NCBI GenBank assembly: GCA_900543485.1
Contig: UQRM01000016.1
Coordinates: 1 to 50,432 of the forward strand
Direction of reading: 5' to 3'
DNA: 50,432 nt
Origin: an uncultured Eubacterium sp.
GTDB lineage: Bacteria > Bacillota > Clostridia > Peptostreptococcales > Anaerovoracaceae
Shown: piece after piece, positions 16,826 to 25,425 of the stretch
Numbering within the stretch: the stretch's first letter is position 1
Layout of the letters: each line of letters starts with the position of its first letter
Translations under genes and position numbers: made by a program
The notes under the pieces: model-generated
The model's input: only the letters and a program-made list of their open reading frames with translations
What the model was told of the DNA's origin: nothing
Database searches by the model: none

Positions 16826-17530
16826 ATGCTCAATATTATCATTTGTGATGACGAAAAAGCCCTTCGCCGTGACCTGAAGCAGATACTGGAAACGGAACTG
16901 GGGCTCATGGGGATATCTTACCGGATAGTGGAATATTCATCCGGTGAGGAGGTATTAAGTGAATACAGACAGATACACGGACAGAAGATTTTGTATCTGG
17001 ATATAAAGCTGGATAATATGAATGGGATGGAGACCGCAAGACAGATCAGGCAGTGGGATCCATCCTCCGTTATCATATTCGTGACAGTGTACCCCGAGTT
17101 CGTGTTTCAGGGATATGAGGTGCGGGCTCTCGACTACATCCTGAAGCCTTACGAGCGGGAGAAGATAACGGCCTCCTTTCACAACGCTCTTTCGATGCTG
17201 GACATGACGAAGGAGTCGTCTTTTTTTCTGGAAAACCGCAGAGGAAGTCTGCGGATATCTTTTGACAGGATAATGTATTTTTTCAGCGAGCGTCACAGAG
17301 TGCATATCGTCACGACAGACGGGGAAAAATCATTTTACGGAAAGCTGGGAGAGTTGGAAAGCAGTCTGCCCTCCTGCTTCGTGCGGATACACAACAGGTA
17401 TATCATCAACATGAAGTATCTGGATTCGCTGGAAGCCAGTCATGCCGTGATCGGAGGCGAGCCGCTGCCGGTGAGCCGTTCCTACAAACAGGCTCTTTCC
17501 ATCGCTTACGCCAGATATATGTTAGAATGA
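16826..17530 (+). CDS. LytTR-family response regulator (AgrA-like)
   Basis: A 234-residue response regulator. The receiver domain covers about residues 1-120, with acidic pair D8-D9, phospho-acceptor D59 (ILYLDIKLD), TVYPEF and the switch Lys in YILKPYE. A LytTR DNA-binding domain follows (about 130-232), with FFSERHRVHI, FVRIHNRYIIN and LPVSRSYKQ. LytTR proteins bind paired 9-bp direct repeats, one such pair being present just upstream. The kinase gene follows after 35 bp. Confidence 0.93.
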   Translation: MLNIIICDDEKALRRDLKQILETELGLMGISYRIVEYSSGEEVLSEYRQIHGQKILYLDIKLDNMNGMETARQIRQWDPSSVIIFVTVYPEFVFQGYEVRALDYILKPYEREKITASFHNALSMLDMTKESSFFLENRRGSLRISFDRIMYFFSERHRVHIVTTDGEKSFYGKLGELESSLPSCFVRIHNRYIINMKYLDSLEASHAVIGGEPLPVSRSYKQALSIAYARYMLE

Positions 17531-17565
17531 GGTGACAGATGTAAGAGCACTGCAAGGAGGCGACG

Positions 17566-18855
17566 ATGTTTTCCCCGGATTACCTTATCAATATACCTGT
17601 CTCTCTGATTTTGGTATACCTTCTCTACAGGATATTCAACAGCTGCCTGTCCATAAGGTCTCAGATATGGACACGGCTGTCCTTTTCAGCCGTATTGTTC
17701 CTCATGACTTCGCCCATAGTCCTTCCGGGAGAGCTGACGGGTTCCCTGGGTATACTGGTGCTCCTGTCAGCGGCTGTGTTCCTGTTCTTTACCGACAGGC
17801 CCATCGTAAAGACTGCGGTCATCCTCATCGTCTACCCGCTGTGGGTATCCTTCTCTTATCTGTCCTACAACATCGGATACGTTATCTGGATGTACTGTTT
17901 CCGGCAGAATATGACGGAAACGGGAGAAATGCTGTTGATGCTCTGCTGCGCGCTGCTGAAGATACCGTTTCTGGTACTGGTGGAACGGCTGGCAGGGAAA
18001 TGGCTGGCATCAGGAGAGATCAGCTTTTCATCCCGCATATGGGCTGTCATATCGTTGACCTGCCTGGCTTCGCTGCTGGGCATCATAACGCTGATATACC
18101 AGGTGGGATCCACCGGTACCTTTGTCATCTGGCCGGCCTGTATCGCCTGTATCCTTACATCTGTAGGAATATGTTACATCTGCGATCTCATATCCCGCAG
18201 CGTCAGGAGAGCTATGGAAGGGGACATGCTGAGAACGCAGCAGGCGTATTACGAGGATCTGAAACGGGAGCAGGAGGAAGTGCGTGGACTGCGGCACGAT
18301 ATGATGAATCATCTGAGTGTGATACAGAGCCTCTTAGGGCAGAATGAGACAGCCCAGGCTCAGTCATATCTCAAAAGCCTTACACGTGAATTCTCAGCGC
18401 CGCTTCGCGTCTTCTGCGAAAACGATACGGTCAACGCGCTGCTCAACGCCAAGTATCGGCAGGCGGAGGAAAAGGGGATAGAGTGCAGTTTCATGATGGA
18501 GCTGCCGCAGGATGCGGGGATGGATATGGTGAGGCTCTGTTCCCTGATGGCAAATACACTGGACAATGCCATCGAAGGAAGCGAGAGGGTCGTGGAAAAG
18601 CAGCGCAGGCTCATAACGCTGAAAGGTCGCTGCGACGGCGGATATTTCAGCTATTCCATAGAAAACCGCGCCGTTGCCGGGGAGGTGCTGCGGGAAAAGG
18701 GGAGGTTCGTCACCGCCAAGAAGGACAGCCGATTCCACGGCCACGGCCTTCGTATCATCAGCGATATAGCGGAGGAGCTGGGTGGGACGGTGGATATCTC
18801 TTTTTCAGGAGATATCTTTTCCGTCACGGCGTTGATACCGGCAGGAAAAGCGTGA
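17566..18855 (+). CDS. GHKL sensor histidine kinase (AgrC-like)
   Basis: 429 residues. The N-terminal ~200 residues hold six or so membrane helices with short loops, as in AgrC/ComD-type sensors. Next come a coiled linker (YYEDLKREQEEVRGLRHD), the phospho-acceptor His244 in LRHDMMNHL, and a GHKL ATPase domain with the N-box LMANTLDNAIEGS and the G-box GHGLRIISDIAEELGG. No agrB or agrD gene is present, so the signal is not an obvious autoinducing peptide. The neighbouring BceAB-like transporter suggests sensing of a peptide or envelope stress, but BceS sensors are normally much smaller with two helices, so the pairing is unusual. Confidence 0.9.
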   Translation: MFSPDYLINIPVSLILVYLLYRIFNSCLSIRSQIWTRLSFSAVLFLMTSPIVLPGELTGSLGILVLLSAAVFLFFTDRPIVKTAVILIVYPLWVSFSYLSYNIGYVIWMYCFRQNMTETGEMLLMLCCALLKIPFLVLVERLAGKWLASGEISFSSRIWAVISLTCLASLLGIITLIYQVGSTGTFVIWPACIACILTSVGICYICDLISRSVRRAMEGDMLRTQQAYYEDLKREQEEVRGLRHDMMNHLSVIQSLLGQNETAQAQSYLKSLTREFSAPLRVFCENDTVNALLNAKYRQAEEKGIECSFMMELPQDAGMDMVRLCSLMANTLDNAIEGSERVVEKQRRLITLKGRCDGGYFSYSIENRAVAGEVLREKGRFVTAKKDSRFHGHGLRIISDIAEELGGTVDISFSGDIFSVTALIPAGKA

Positions 18856-18922
18856 TGCCAGACGGAGAAAGGGCAGCTGAGAAAGGGTGACGGAGATGAG
18901 CCGTCGAGCAGGGTCTCCGGTA

Positions 18923-19666
18923 TCATTCCGTCAGGATGCTGCCGATGTCCATCAGGGGAAAATCGCGGAAATATACGACTTCCGCGCCTCTGTTTTCGAT
19001 GAAGTCCTTCATCTCATAGAAATCAGGATGGGCCGCAAGGTCGCCGTTGAAGACGATGATGCGTCGGGTCTGTGGTTTGCCGCCGGCGTCGGGTGCGGCG
19101 CTGTCTTCGAGGGTCAGATGTCCGGCACAGCCGCCGATGAAACCGTAGTCGAAGCCCGGCAGCAGGATGTGTCCCCTTTCGATGAGGAGCACCTGCGCGT
19201 CGGTGCCTTTCAGCGCGTTGGCGATGCCTTCGTCGGAAGTTATGAAGGAAGAATCGTCAACCGGCAGGCAGCAGCAGCGGGTGTAGCCCTGAGGGACGGA
19301 GATGGTGTGCAGCTTTCCGGCGGGGAAAGTCTTCGCGTGCCATTCCTGCGCCGCTTTCAGCAGTGCCCGGTCGGTGTACTTGAGATTGTGGATAAAATAT
19401 TTCCCTGTACAGACAGCGTTATAGATGATATTTCCCGGGTAATTTTTTCCCAGCTTTGAGACATTTCCCATGAAAATGTGGGGGCCTTCCCACAAACCCA
19501 GCCGGCACATATGTATGTCGGCGTGGGTGGAAACAGCTTCATATACGGGAGAATGGTTTCCGTCAGGAGCGATGCCTGTCAGAAGTACTGGTTCGAAGTC
19601 CTTTGCCGAGAGAAAGTCTGTCAGGGATTTTCCTGCCAGAGCTGAGAGATATGCCTTTTTTTTCAT
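18923..19666 (-). CDS. Uncharacterised protein, probably GME-fold family (DUF6873-like)
   Basis: 247 residues, cytoplasmic, no signal peptide. Recurrent stretches PQGYTRCCCLPVDDSSFITSD, ILLPGFDYGFIGGCAGHL and IIVFNGDLAAHPD look like the beta-alpha repeat propeller of guanidine-modifying (arginine deiminase/amidinotransferase-like) enzymes and recall the clostridial DUF6873 family. Function unknown. The ATG has CAAAGGAG upstream on the minus strand. It diverges from ung, and the 67-bp gap to the histidine kinase end holds nothing evident. The family assignment is from memory of the motif pattern. Confidence 0.55.
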   Translation of the reverse strand: MKKKAYLSALAGKSLTDFLSAKDFEPVLLTGIAPDGNHSPVYEAVSTHADIHMCRLGLWEGPHIFMGNVSKLGKNYPGNIIYNAVCTGKYFIHNLKYTDRALLKAAQEWHAKTFPAGKLHTISVPQGYTRCCCLPVDDSSFITSDEGIANALKGTDAQVLLIERGHILLPGFDYGFIGGCAGHLTLEDSAAPDAGGKPQTRRIIVFNGDLAAHPDFYEMKDFIENRGAEVVYFRDFPLMDIGSILTE

Positions 19667-19753
19667 GTAAAGCTCCTTTGTGTCGCGCGGATGGTGCGGG
19701 TTTTGGCAATGCTGCCGTCTCCGCCATGTCGTTTTATTATATCATGATTTCAC

Positions 19754-19782
19754 TTGTTTTTATTTCCCGAAGTCAATATAAT
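19754..19782 (+). promoter_or_regulatory. ung promoter, likely leaderless transcript
   Basis: TTGTTT (19754-19759), 17-bp spacer, TATAAT (19777-19782). A start 6-7 bp downstream falls on the A of the ung ATG at 19789. AGGAG at 19783-19787 is only 1 nt from the ATG and would not be in the transcript. Confidence 0.6.
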
Positions 19783-19788
19783 AGGAGT

Positions 19789-20460
19789 ATGGTCAATATA
19801 GGAAACAGCTGGGACAAGGTCCTGCAAGGAGAATTTGATAAAGATTATTATTTGAAGCTGAGGGAGTTCCTCAAGTCGGAATACGGTACCAGAGTGATAT
19901 ATCCTAATATGTACGACATCTTCAACGCCCTCAAGTTCACGCCGTACGAGGACGTGAAGGTAGTGATACTGGGACAGGATCCTTATCATCAACCGGGACA
20001 GGCTCATGGTCTCTGTTTTTCGGTGCAGAAAGGCGTCAAGGCGCCGCCTTCTCTCGTCAACATATTTAAAGAGTTGAAGAGCGACCTCGATATAGACCCG
20101 CCTTCTCATGGAAATCTGGAAAGCTGGGCCGATAATGGAGTATTGCTGCTCAATACAGTGCTGACGGTCAGGAGAAGCAGCCCTAATTCTCATGCCGGAA
20201 AAGGCTGGGAGATATTCACCGACAGAGTGATACAGCTTCTCAACGAGAGGGAAAAGCCGATGGTCTTTGTGCTGTGGGGCAGGAATGCCAAGAACAAGGA
20301 GGAGCTGATAACGAATCCGCGGCACTGCATTTTGAAGGGGGCGCATCCGAGCCCATACTCAGCAGCCAACGGTTTCTTCGGCGGCAGATATTTTTCGCGC
20401 GCCAATGAATTCCTGGTATCTACAGGACAGGAGCCGGTTGACTGGAGGATACCGGAGTAG
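19789..20460 (+). CDS. ung: Uracil-DNA glycosylase (family 1)
   Basis: A 223-residue DNA-repair enzyme that removes uracil. It has the water-activating motif GQDPYHQPGQAHGLCFS, SWADNGVLLLNTVLTV, WGRNAK and the DNA-intercalating loop GAHPSPYSA. I start at ATG 19789 because MVNIGNSWDKVL matches the usual Ung N-terminus. The frame is open upstream to 19603, but those codons read through the promoter and have no family similarity. The expected ribosome binding site is absent at a working distance, consistent with a leaderless message. Confidence 0.93.
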   Translation: MVNIGNSWDKVLQGEFDKDYYLKLREFLKSEYGTRVIYPNMYDIFNALKFTPYEDVKVVILGQDPYHQPGQAHGLCFSVQKGVKAPPSLVNIFKELKSDLDIDPPSHGNLESWADNGVLLLNTVLTVRRSSPNSHAGKGWEIFTDRVIQLLNEREKPMVFVLWGRNAKNKEELITNPRHCILKGAHPSPYSAANGFFGGRYFSRANEFLVSTGQEPVDWRIPE

Positions 20461-20477
20461 GAGTCGGTCACAATAGG

Positions 20478-20795
20478 CTAGATCGCTGCCATCAGCAGCT
20501 CCGTTGCCAGTACGGCGGCGCAGGCTCCCACTGCGACAATGAGCAGGCTTTTCCTGCGGAAGGCCAGGAAAACCGCGACGACCAGACCTGCGCCCGCGGA
20601 TGTTATATTCCCCGTAGCGTACAGGATAGCGGGGAAAGTCATAGCTGTCAACACGGAATAAGGAATATAATAGAGAAAGGAATTGATGAACCTGTTCTCT
20701 ATTTTTTTGTTGATGGCGGTGAAGGGAACGGCACGGATAAGGTATGTGACGCCGGCCATCACCAGCAGATACGGAAGGAAGCTTATAAAGTCCAT
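20478..20795 (-). CDS. azlD: AzlD-type branched-chain amino acid transport subunit
   Basis: 105 residues with three or four membrane helices (starts at about 7, 40, 62 and 85) and the conserved stretch YLIRAVPF and YYIPYSVLTAMTFPAIL of AzlD. It acts with AzlC in export of branched-chain amino acids or their analogues. Its first base is the last base of azlC, so translation is coupled. Confidence 0.9.
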   Translation of the reverse strand: MDFISFLPYLLVMAGVTYLIRAVPFTAINKKIENRFINSFLYYIPYSVLTAMTFPAILYATGNITSAGAGLVVAVFLAFRRKSLLIVAVGACAAVLATELLMAAI

Positions 20796-21493
20796 TACTG
20801 CACCTCCTCATCTTCGACGGGGAACAGCAGCGCTCCGATGGCGGAGGAGGCGACGGCGCAGATGATGACGGCGAAGCCCGATGAAACGGCGGAGAAGGCT
20901 GGTATGTAGTACAGCGCCGAGCTGATGGCGATGGAAATTGCCACGACTGCCAGCACGTGAAGGTTTTCCCTGGCTTTCGGGACGACGACGGCGATGAACA
21001 TGCCATAGAGAGCGATGCCAAGGGCATTGGTGAGGATGAGGGGCATCACGCTGCCCAGTATGGAGCCGCACAGGGTGCCGGCTGACCATCCCAGTATGGG
21101 AAGGGCTGCCAGTCCCGCGAAGTATCGTCTGCTGAGGGGCGTATCGCTGCCTACGGCCACGGCGAATATCTCGTCGGTTATGGCGAAGCCCAGGATGGCA
21201 CGCCATATCCCGCGAAATCTGCCGTCGGTCTTCTGGGAGAGGGATATCCCCATCAGTGCGTAGCGGGAGTTTATCACCAGTTGAGTCACGGCCATCTCGA
21301 TGTACGAGCCCATGCCCGCTATCACTGTCACGCCGGCGAACTGGCCGGCTGAGGTCAGGTTGGTAAAGGATATGAGGAGCGCTTCGAACCATGTGAGGCC
21401 GCACTGGACGGCCATAAGTCCGAAGGCTATAGAGACCGAAAAATATCCCAGTGCTATGGGAATGCCGTCTTTCAGGCCTTTGGTGAAATTCAT
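20795..21493 (-). CDS. azlC: AzlC-type branched-chain amino acid permease
   Basis: 232 residues, highly hydrophobic. It has the AzlC motifs FTKGLKDGIPIALGYF at the start, FTNLTSAGQFAGV and RYALMGISLSQK. AzlC/AzlD together form an exporter in the inner membrane. The ATG overlaps the TGA of the methyltransferase gene (21490-21493), so the three genes form one minus-strand operon. Confidence 0.92.
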   Translation of the reverse strand: MNFTKGLKDGIPIALGYFSVSIAFGLMAVQCGLTWFEALLISFTNLTSAGQFAGVTVIAGMGSYIEMAVTQLVINSRYALMGISLSQKTDGRFRGIWRAILGFAITDEIFAVAVGSDTPLSRRYFAGLAALPILGWSAGTLCGSILGSVMPLILTNALGIALYGMFIAVVVPKARENLHVLAVVAISIAISSALYYIPAFSAVSSGFAVIICAVASSAIGALLFPVEDEEVQ

Positions 21494-22695
21494 CGGGAGT
21501 TGTCCTTTCTTTCAGGTGAGCGAGGTGCTCCGGGTGGACAGAGCTGGTCTATGGTCGGGCTGACGTGGTAAAAATCCCGGAGAGCTTCGTACTGGCTTTC
21601 GGCCTTTTCCATGGCTGCACGGCCGGTCTTTTCAGGCATCACGGCCTTTATCATGATGTTCTTGGAAGTGTGCTCCAGTGAGGTGAATTCCAGCATGCTG
21701 ACGTGATAGCCGGCAGCTTCCAGCTTGAGACCGCGCAGGCCGTCTGTCAGCAGTTCGGTGAACTTGTCCTTTATTATGCCATGCTTCAGCATAGGTTCGT
21801 CGACATCGCACTTTATCTGGGAGAACAGCTCGTGCTGGCAGCAGGGTACGGAAAGTATGACCTTGCTGTGCCATCTGACTGCGTTGATAAGAGCAAAGTC
21901 GGTAGCCGTATCGCAGGCGTGAAGGGTCACCACCATGTCAGCCCCGTCGCTCTCGTAGTCGGCGATGTCGCCTGTGAGAAAGCTGAGTCTGTCGTAGCCC
22001 AGCTTCCTGGCCGTATCGCTGCAGAATCGTATCACGTCTTCCTTAAGATCCAGGCCGACGATCTCCACGTCGCGTCCTTTCATCACTCTGAGATAATAAT
22101 AGAGGGCGAAGGTGAGGCAGCTCTTGCCGCAGCCAAAGTCGATGATGCGGAGAGTGCCGGTTCCCGGCAGGTTATCGAAGCAGTTGTCGGCTATCTCGAG
22201 GAATCTGTTTATCTGCCTGAACTTGGAATAGTGTTTCTTGTACACTTTGCCTTCCGGCGACATGACCCCCAGTTCCACAAGGAAATCACAGGGCACACCG
22301 TCTTCGATGATATACCGCTTTCTCTTGTCGTGGGACAGGTCGCCCGCTTTTCGCGATGCGGCGGAACGGGTGATCCTGGGCTTGTCCGGCTTCGCGGCCA
22401 GTATCTGGATATCTTCCGTTTCCGTCAGGATGTTCACCTGCTTGAAAGCATCGCGAATCTTCTCCGCGACGAAATCGATGGCTTCGTAGTACGGTATATT
22501 TTCGTGGGTGACTTTTTTGTCGAAGTGGAATTCCGCCTGGTACATGTATTCGCCCTTTATATCCACAGGTCTGACTGTTATCTTTTTATATTGCAGTGAC
22601 TTTTTCCTCTTTCCGGCGAGTATTATTTTTATCAGGCCGCCGCCGTTGATGGCGTAAGCCAGCGTTTCGATGATCTTTTCCATGGCAGTTTTCAT
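21490..22695 (-). CDS. Class I SAM-dependent methyltransferase, target unknown
   Basis: About 401 residues. The N-terminal ~160 residues contain Lys/Arg-rich strands of unknown fold. The methyltransferase core follows: motif I IIDFGCGKSCLTFALYY, then VGLDLKED, DIADYES, VVTLHACDTATDFAL and CCQHELFSQI, a set that resembles the RNA-methyltransferase-like Methyltransf_32/METTL25 group. A ribosomal RNA or tRNA target is plausible but not shown. I start at 22695 (MKTAMEK); the frame extends to 22896, but the added Pro/Arg/His-rich residues look noncoding. It leads the azlC-azlD operon. Confidence 0.8.
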   Translation of the reverse strand: MKTAMEKIIETLAYAINGGGLIKIILAGKRKKSLQYKKITVRPVDIKGEYMYQAEFHFDKKVTHENIPYYEAIDFVAEKIRDAFKQVNILTETEDIQILAAKPDKPRITRSAASRKAGDLSHDKRKRYIIEDGVPCDFLVELGVMSPEGKVYKKHYSKFRQINRFLEIADNCFDNLPGTGTLRIIDFGCGKSCLTFALYYYLRVMKGRDVEIVGLDLKEDVIRFCSDTARKLGYDRLSFLTGDIADYESDGADMVVTLHACDTATDFALINAVRWHSKVILSVPCCQHELFSQIKCDVDEPMLKHGIIKDKFTELLTDGLRGLKLEAAGYHVSMLEFTSLEHTSKNIMIKAVMPEKTGRAAMEKAESQYEALRDFYHVSPTIDQLCPPGAPRSPERKDNSR

Positions 22696-22799
22696 CGTCC
22701 TTTCCCATGTGTTGTGACGACGCCCATGGGGTTCGGGCCGCAGAGAGCGCCGTCGTTTTCCATACAATATTAACACATAAAAGGCTCCGTTGGAAGGGC

Positions 22800-23354
22800 T
22801 CAGCCCTGATAGGGATCCACGAAGGGAATGCCGAAATATTCCGTCAGGGAAAGGACCAGGGTGCGGGCGATGAGCTGGATGTTGTCGATTATCCACAGGG
22901 CATCCTGGAGATTGTCGTGGTAAGCAAGCTCTATCAGATTGGCCGGGGCTTTCGTCAGACGAAGCTCTCCCAGGGTAGTGTTGGCCACGGCTTTGACCAG
23001 GTCAGGATCCGGGTATATGACCTTCAGGTTTTCCGCGAAAATATCGGCGGCTCGCCGGCCTTCGGCGCTGGTAGCGTAGTAGTAGATGTCGGAGCCGCGG
23101 ACCTGACCTGACAGATTTTCAGGAGCGGCATTGGAATGAAGTGCCAGATGAAAATCGTAGTTTCCGGCATTGGACAGGGCGATCGCCTGGGAGAGCGGAG
23201 CGTCGGGATCGTTGCGGGTGAAACTTATCCCCGACGCGTAAAGGTAGGGCTCCATGGCGTCAGCTATCAGGTTCATATAGTATTCTTCGCTTCCCAGTCC
23301 GTTGACGTAAGGATTGAACTGCTGGACGGACGGGCTGAGGAATAAACTGGGCAT
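22800..23354 (-). CDS. N-acetylmuramoyl-L-alanine amidase (amidase_3 type), atypical
   Basis: 184 residues covering the amidase_3 fold. The zinc-ligand Glu is in GSEEYYMN, the second His in HLALHSNA and the catalytic Glu in LIELAYHDN. The usual first ligand His (GHGG motif near the start) is missing: the equivalent reads LSPSVQQFNPYV. No signal peptide is seen, so it is cytoplasmic, used at mother-cell lysis, or exported by another route. A set of clostridial proteins shares this SPS...FNPYV start, so the change is probably a family trait. AGGAGG precedes the ATG on the minus strand. Confidence 0.8.
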   Translation of the reverse strand: MPSLFLSPSVQQFNPYVNGLGSEEYYMNLIADAMEPYLYASGISFTRNDPDAPLSQAIALSNAGNYDFHLALHSNAAPENLSGQVRGSDIYYYATSAEGRRAADIFAENLKVIYPDPDLVKAVANTTLGELRLTKAPANLIELAYHDNLQDALWIIDNIQLIARTLVLSLTEYFGIPFVDPYQG

Positions 23355-23442
23355 GATCGGTTCCTCCTTTTCATATGGGTAAAATCAAGTGAGCGGGACT
23401 GTCGCCCGCCATATGGTCTATCATATGCGTTCCATTTATTTT

Positions 23443-23471
23443 TTGACACAGCATAGCAATTGATTTACAAT
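23443..23471 (+). promoter_or_regulatory. typA promoter
   Basis: TTGACA (23443-23448), 17-bp spacer, TACAAT (23466-23471); an overlapping TATAAT lies at 23471-23476. This gives a leader of about 55 nt before the ATG at 23533. Confidence 0.7.
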
Positions 23472-23532
23472 ATAATGATGATGCCGTCGAGGAGGACGGC
23501 GGAAACAGAAAACATCAGAAGGTGGTAGCAGA

Positions 23533-25422
23533 ATGTCGGAAAAACAGAAGATAATAAACATTGCGGTTATAGCTCACGTAGACGCGGGAAAGTCTACGCT
23601 GGTCGATGCGTTCCTGAACCAGAGCGGAGTCTTCCGGGACAACGAGCAGGTGGTGGACTGCGTCATGGACAGCGATGATATAGAGAGGGAAAGAGGGATA
23701 ACCATATACTCCAAGAACTGTTCGGTGATGCATGGAGACGTTAAGATAAATATCGTCGACACCCCGGGTCATGCCGATTTTTCATCGGAGGTGGAGCGGA
23801 TCATAAAGACTGTGGATACGGTGATACTGCTGGTGGATTCCAGCGAAGGCCCAATGCCGCAGACAAGGTTCGTATTGAAGAAATCGCTGGAGCAGGGAAT
23901 AAATCCTATCCTCCTGATAAACAAGATAGACAAGAAGGATGCCCGTATAGACGAGGTGGTAGATGAAGTCTACGAACTGTTCATGGATCTGGAGGCCAAT
24001 GATCAGCAATTGGATTTCCCTATCCTCTATGGTATAGCCAGACAGGGGATCGTCGTCTATGATCCGGAGGACATCAGAGATATCCATGTGGAAAACAACG
24101 ACGTCAAGATAAAGAAGAGCGCCAAGGGTATGAACGGACTGGACATAACGCCGCTCTTCGACACCATAATAAATCATGTGGCGCCTTATCCTGATTACAA
24201 TGATGAGCCGCTGCAGCTGCAGATATCTGCCCTGGCATATGACGACTATATCGGCAGACTGGGTATCGGACGTGTCACCAAGGGTATCGTGAAGGCCGGA
24301 AGTACTGTGGCGGTAGCCAGGGGCGACGGCTCCATAGAACAGCGAAAAATAAATCAGGTATTTGTCTACAGGGGTCTCAAGAGGATGGCGGTAGATCAGG
24401 CGGAATCGGGAGATATCGTCGTAGTGTCAGGTATCGCCGATATTTCCATAGGAGAGACCATATGCGATCCGGAAGCTCCGGATCCGCTGGAGATGATACA
24501 GATAGAGGAGCCGACTCTTTCAATGTATTTCATGGTCAATAAGTCGCCCTTTGCGGGGAAAGTAGGCAAGTTCGTGACATCCAGACACATAAGGGAAAGG
24601 CTCAACAAAGAGCTGGAGGTCAACGTGGGGCTGAAGGTAGAGGAGACTGATTCCACAGACAGCTTCAAGGTGTCGGGAAGAGGTGAGCTGCACCTTTCCA
24701 TATTGATCGAGAACATGAGACGTGAAGGCTACGAGCTGGCCGTGTCGAAGCCTGAGGTGATAATGCACAGGGACGAAGCGGGCAAGGTGCTGGAGCCGGT
24801 GGAGGAAGTGGTGCTGTCGGTGCCTGACGAATATTCCGGTTCAGTCATTTCCAAGCTGAATGTGAGGAAGGGAATGATGCAGGAGATGAAGAGCGAAAAT
24901 GGCTTCACACGTCTGGAATATCTGGTGCCTACGAGAGGTCTCTTGGGCTACAGGAGCGAGTTCATCAATGACACGAGAGGGGAAGGAACCATGGTCAGAC
25001 GGTTCGCCAGATTCGACCATTACATGGGCGATATACCGGGTCGTGTCAATGGCGTGGCCATCGCCCAGGAAGAGGGAGTCGCCACTCCTTATGCCATATT
25101 CAACATAAGCGAAAGAGTACAGATGTTCATAGAACCGGGAACTCATGTGTATGAAGGAATGATAATAGGGATGAACGCCAGGAGCGACGATATGGTGGTA
25201 AATCCGTGCAAGGCCAAGAAGGCCAGCAATATGAGAGCAGCGGGAAGCGATGAGAACATCAAGCTGGCTCCGGCCAGGGTCTTTACTCTGGAGGAAGCGC
25301 TGGAGTTCATCGACGATGACGAGCTGGTGGAGATAGTGCCTGACGATATCAGGCTCAGGAAGAAATATCTCAAAGAGCTGGAAAGAAGAAGACTGGGAAA
25401 GAAGATAAAAACGGAGGAATAA
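23533..25422 (+). CDS. typA: Ribosome-associated GTPase TypA/BipA
   Basis: 629 residues, a translational GTPase of the EF-G group involved in 50S assembly and stress. G1 is AHVDAGKST (residues 14-22), switch I has RERGITI, G3 DTPGHADF, G4 NKID. Then follow the beta-barrel domain II and EF-G-like domains III and V (GRGELHLSILIENMRREG; RSEFINDTRGEG), and the BipA-specific C-terminal domain. It is slightly longer than usual because of a Lys/Arg-rich tail. mscS follows after 3 bp. Confidence 0.97.
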   Translation: MSEKQKIINIAVIAHVDAGKSTLVDAFLNQSGVFRDNEQVVDCVMDSDDIERERGITIYSKNCSVMHGDVKINIVDTPGHADFSSEVERIIKTVDTVILLVDSSEGPMPQTRFVLKKSLEQGINPILLINKIDKKDARIDEVVDEVYELFMDLEANDQQLDFPILYGIARQGIVVYDPEDIRDIHVENNDVKIKKSAKGMNGLDITPLFDTIINHVAPYPDYNDEPLQLQISALAYDDYIGRLGIGRVTKGIVKAGSTVAVARGDGSIEQRKINQVFVYRGLKRMAVDQAESGDIVVVSGIADISIGETICDPEAPDPLEMIQIEEPTLSMYFMVNKSPFAGKVGKFVTSRHIRERLNKELEVNVGLKVEETDSTDSFKVSGRGELHLSILIENMRREGYELAVSKPEVIMHRDEAGKVLEPVEEVVLSVPDEYSGSVISKLNVRKGMMQEMKSENGFTRLEYLVPTRGLLGYRSEFINDTRGEGTMVRRFARFDHYMGDIPGRVNGVAIAQEEGVATPYAIFNISERVQMFIEPGTHVYEGMIIGMNARSDDMVVNPCKAKKASNMRAAGSDENIKLAPARVFTLEEALEFIDDDELVEIVPDDIRLRKKYLKELERRRLGKKIKTEE

Positions 25423-25425
25423 AGG

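Noticed and set aside
19603..19788. N-terminal extension of Ung
   Set aside because: The extra residues are hydrophobic and unlike Ung, and would be translated from the promoter region.
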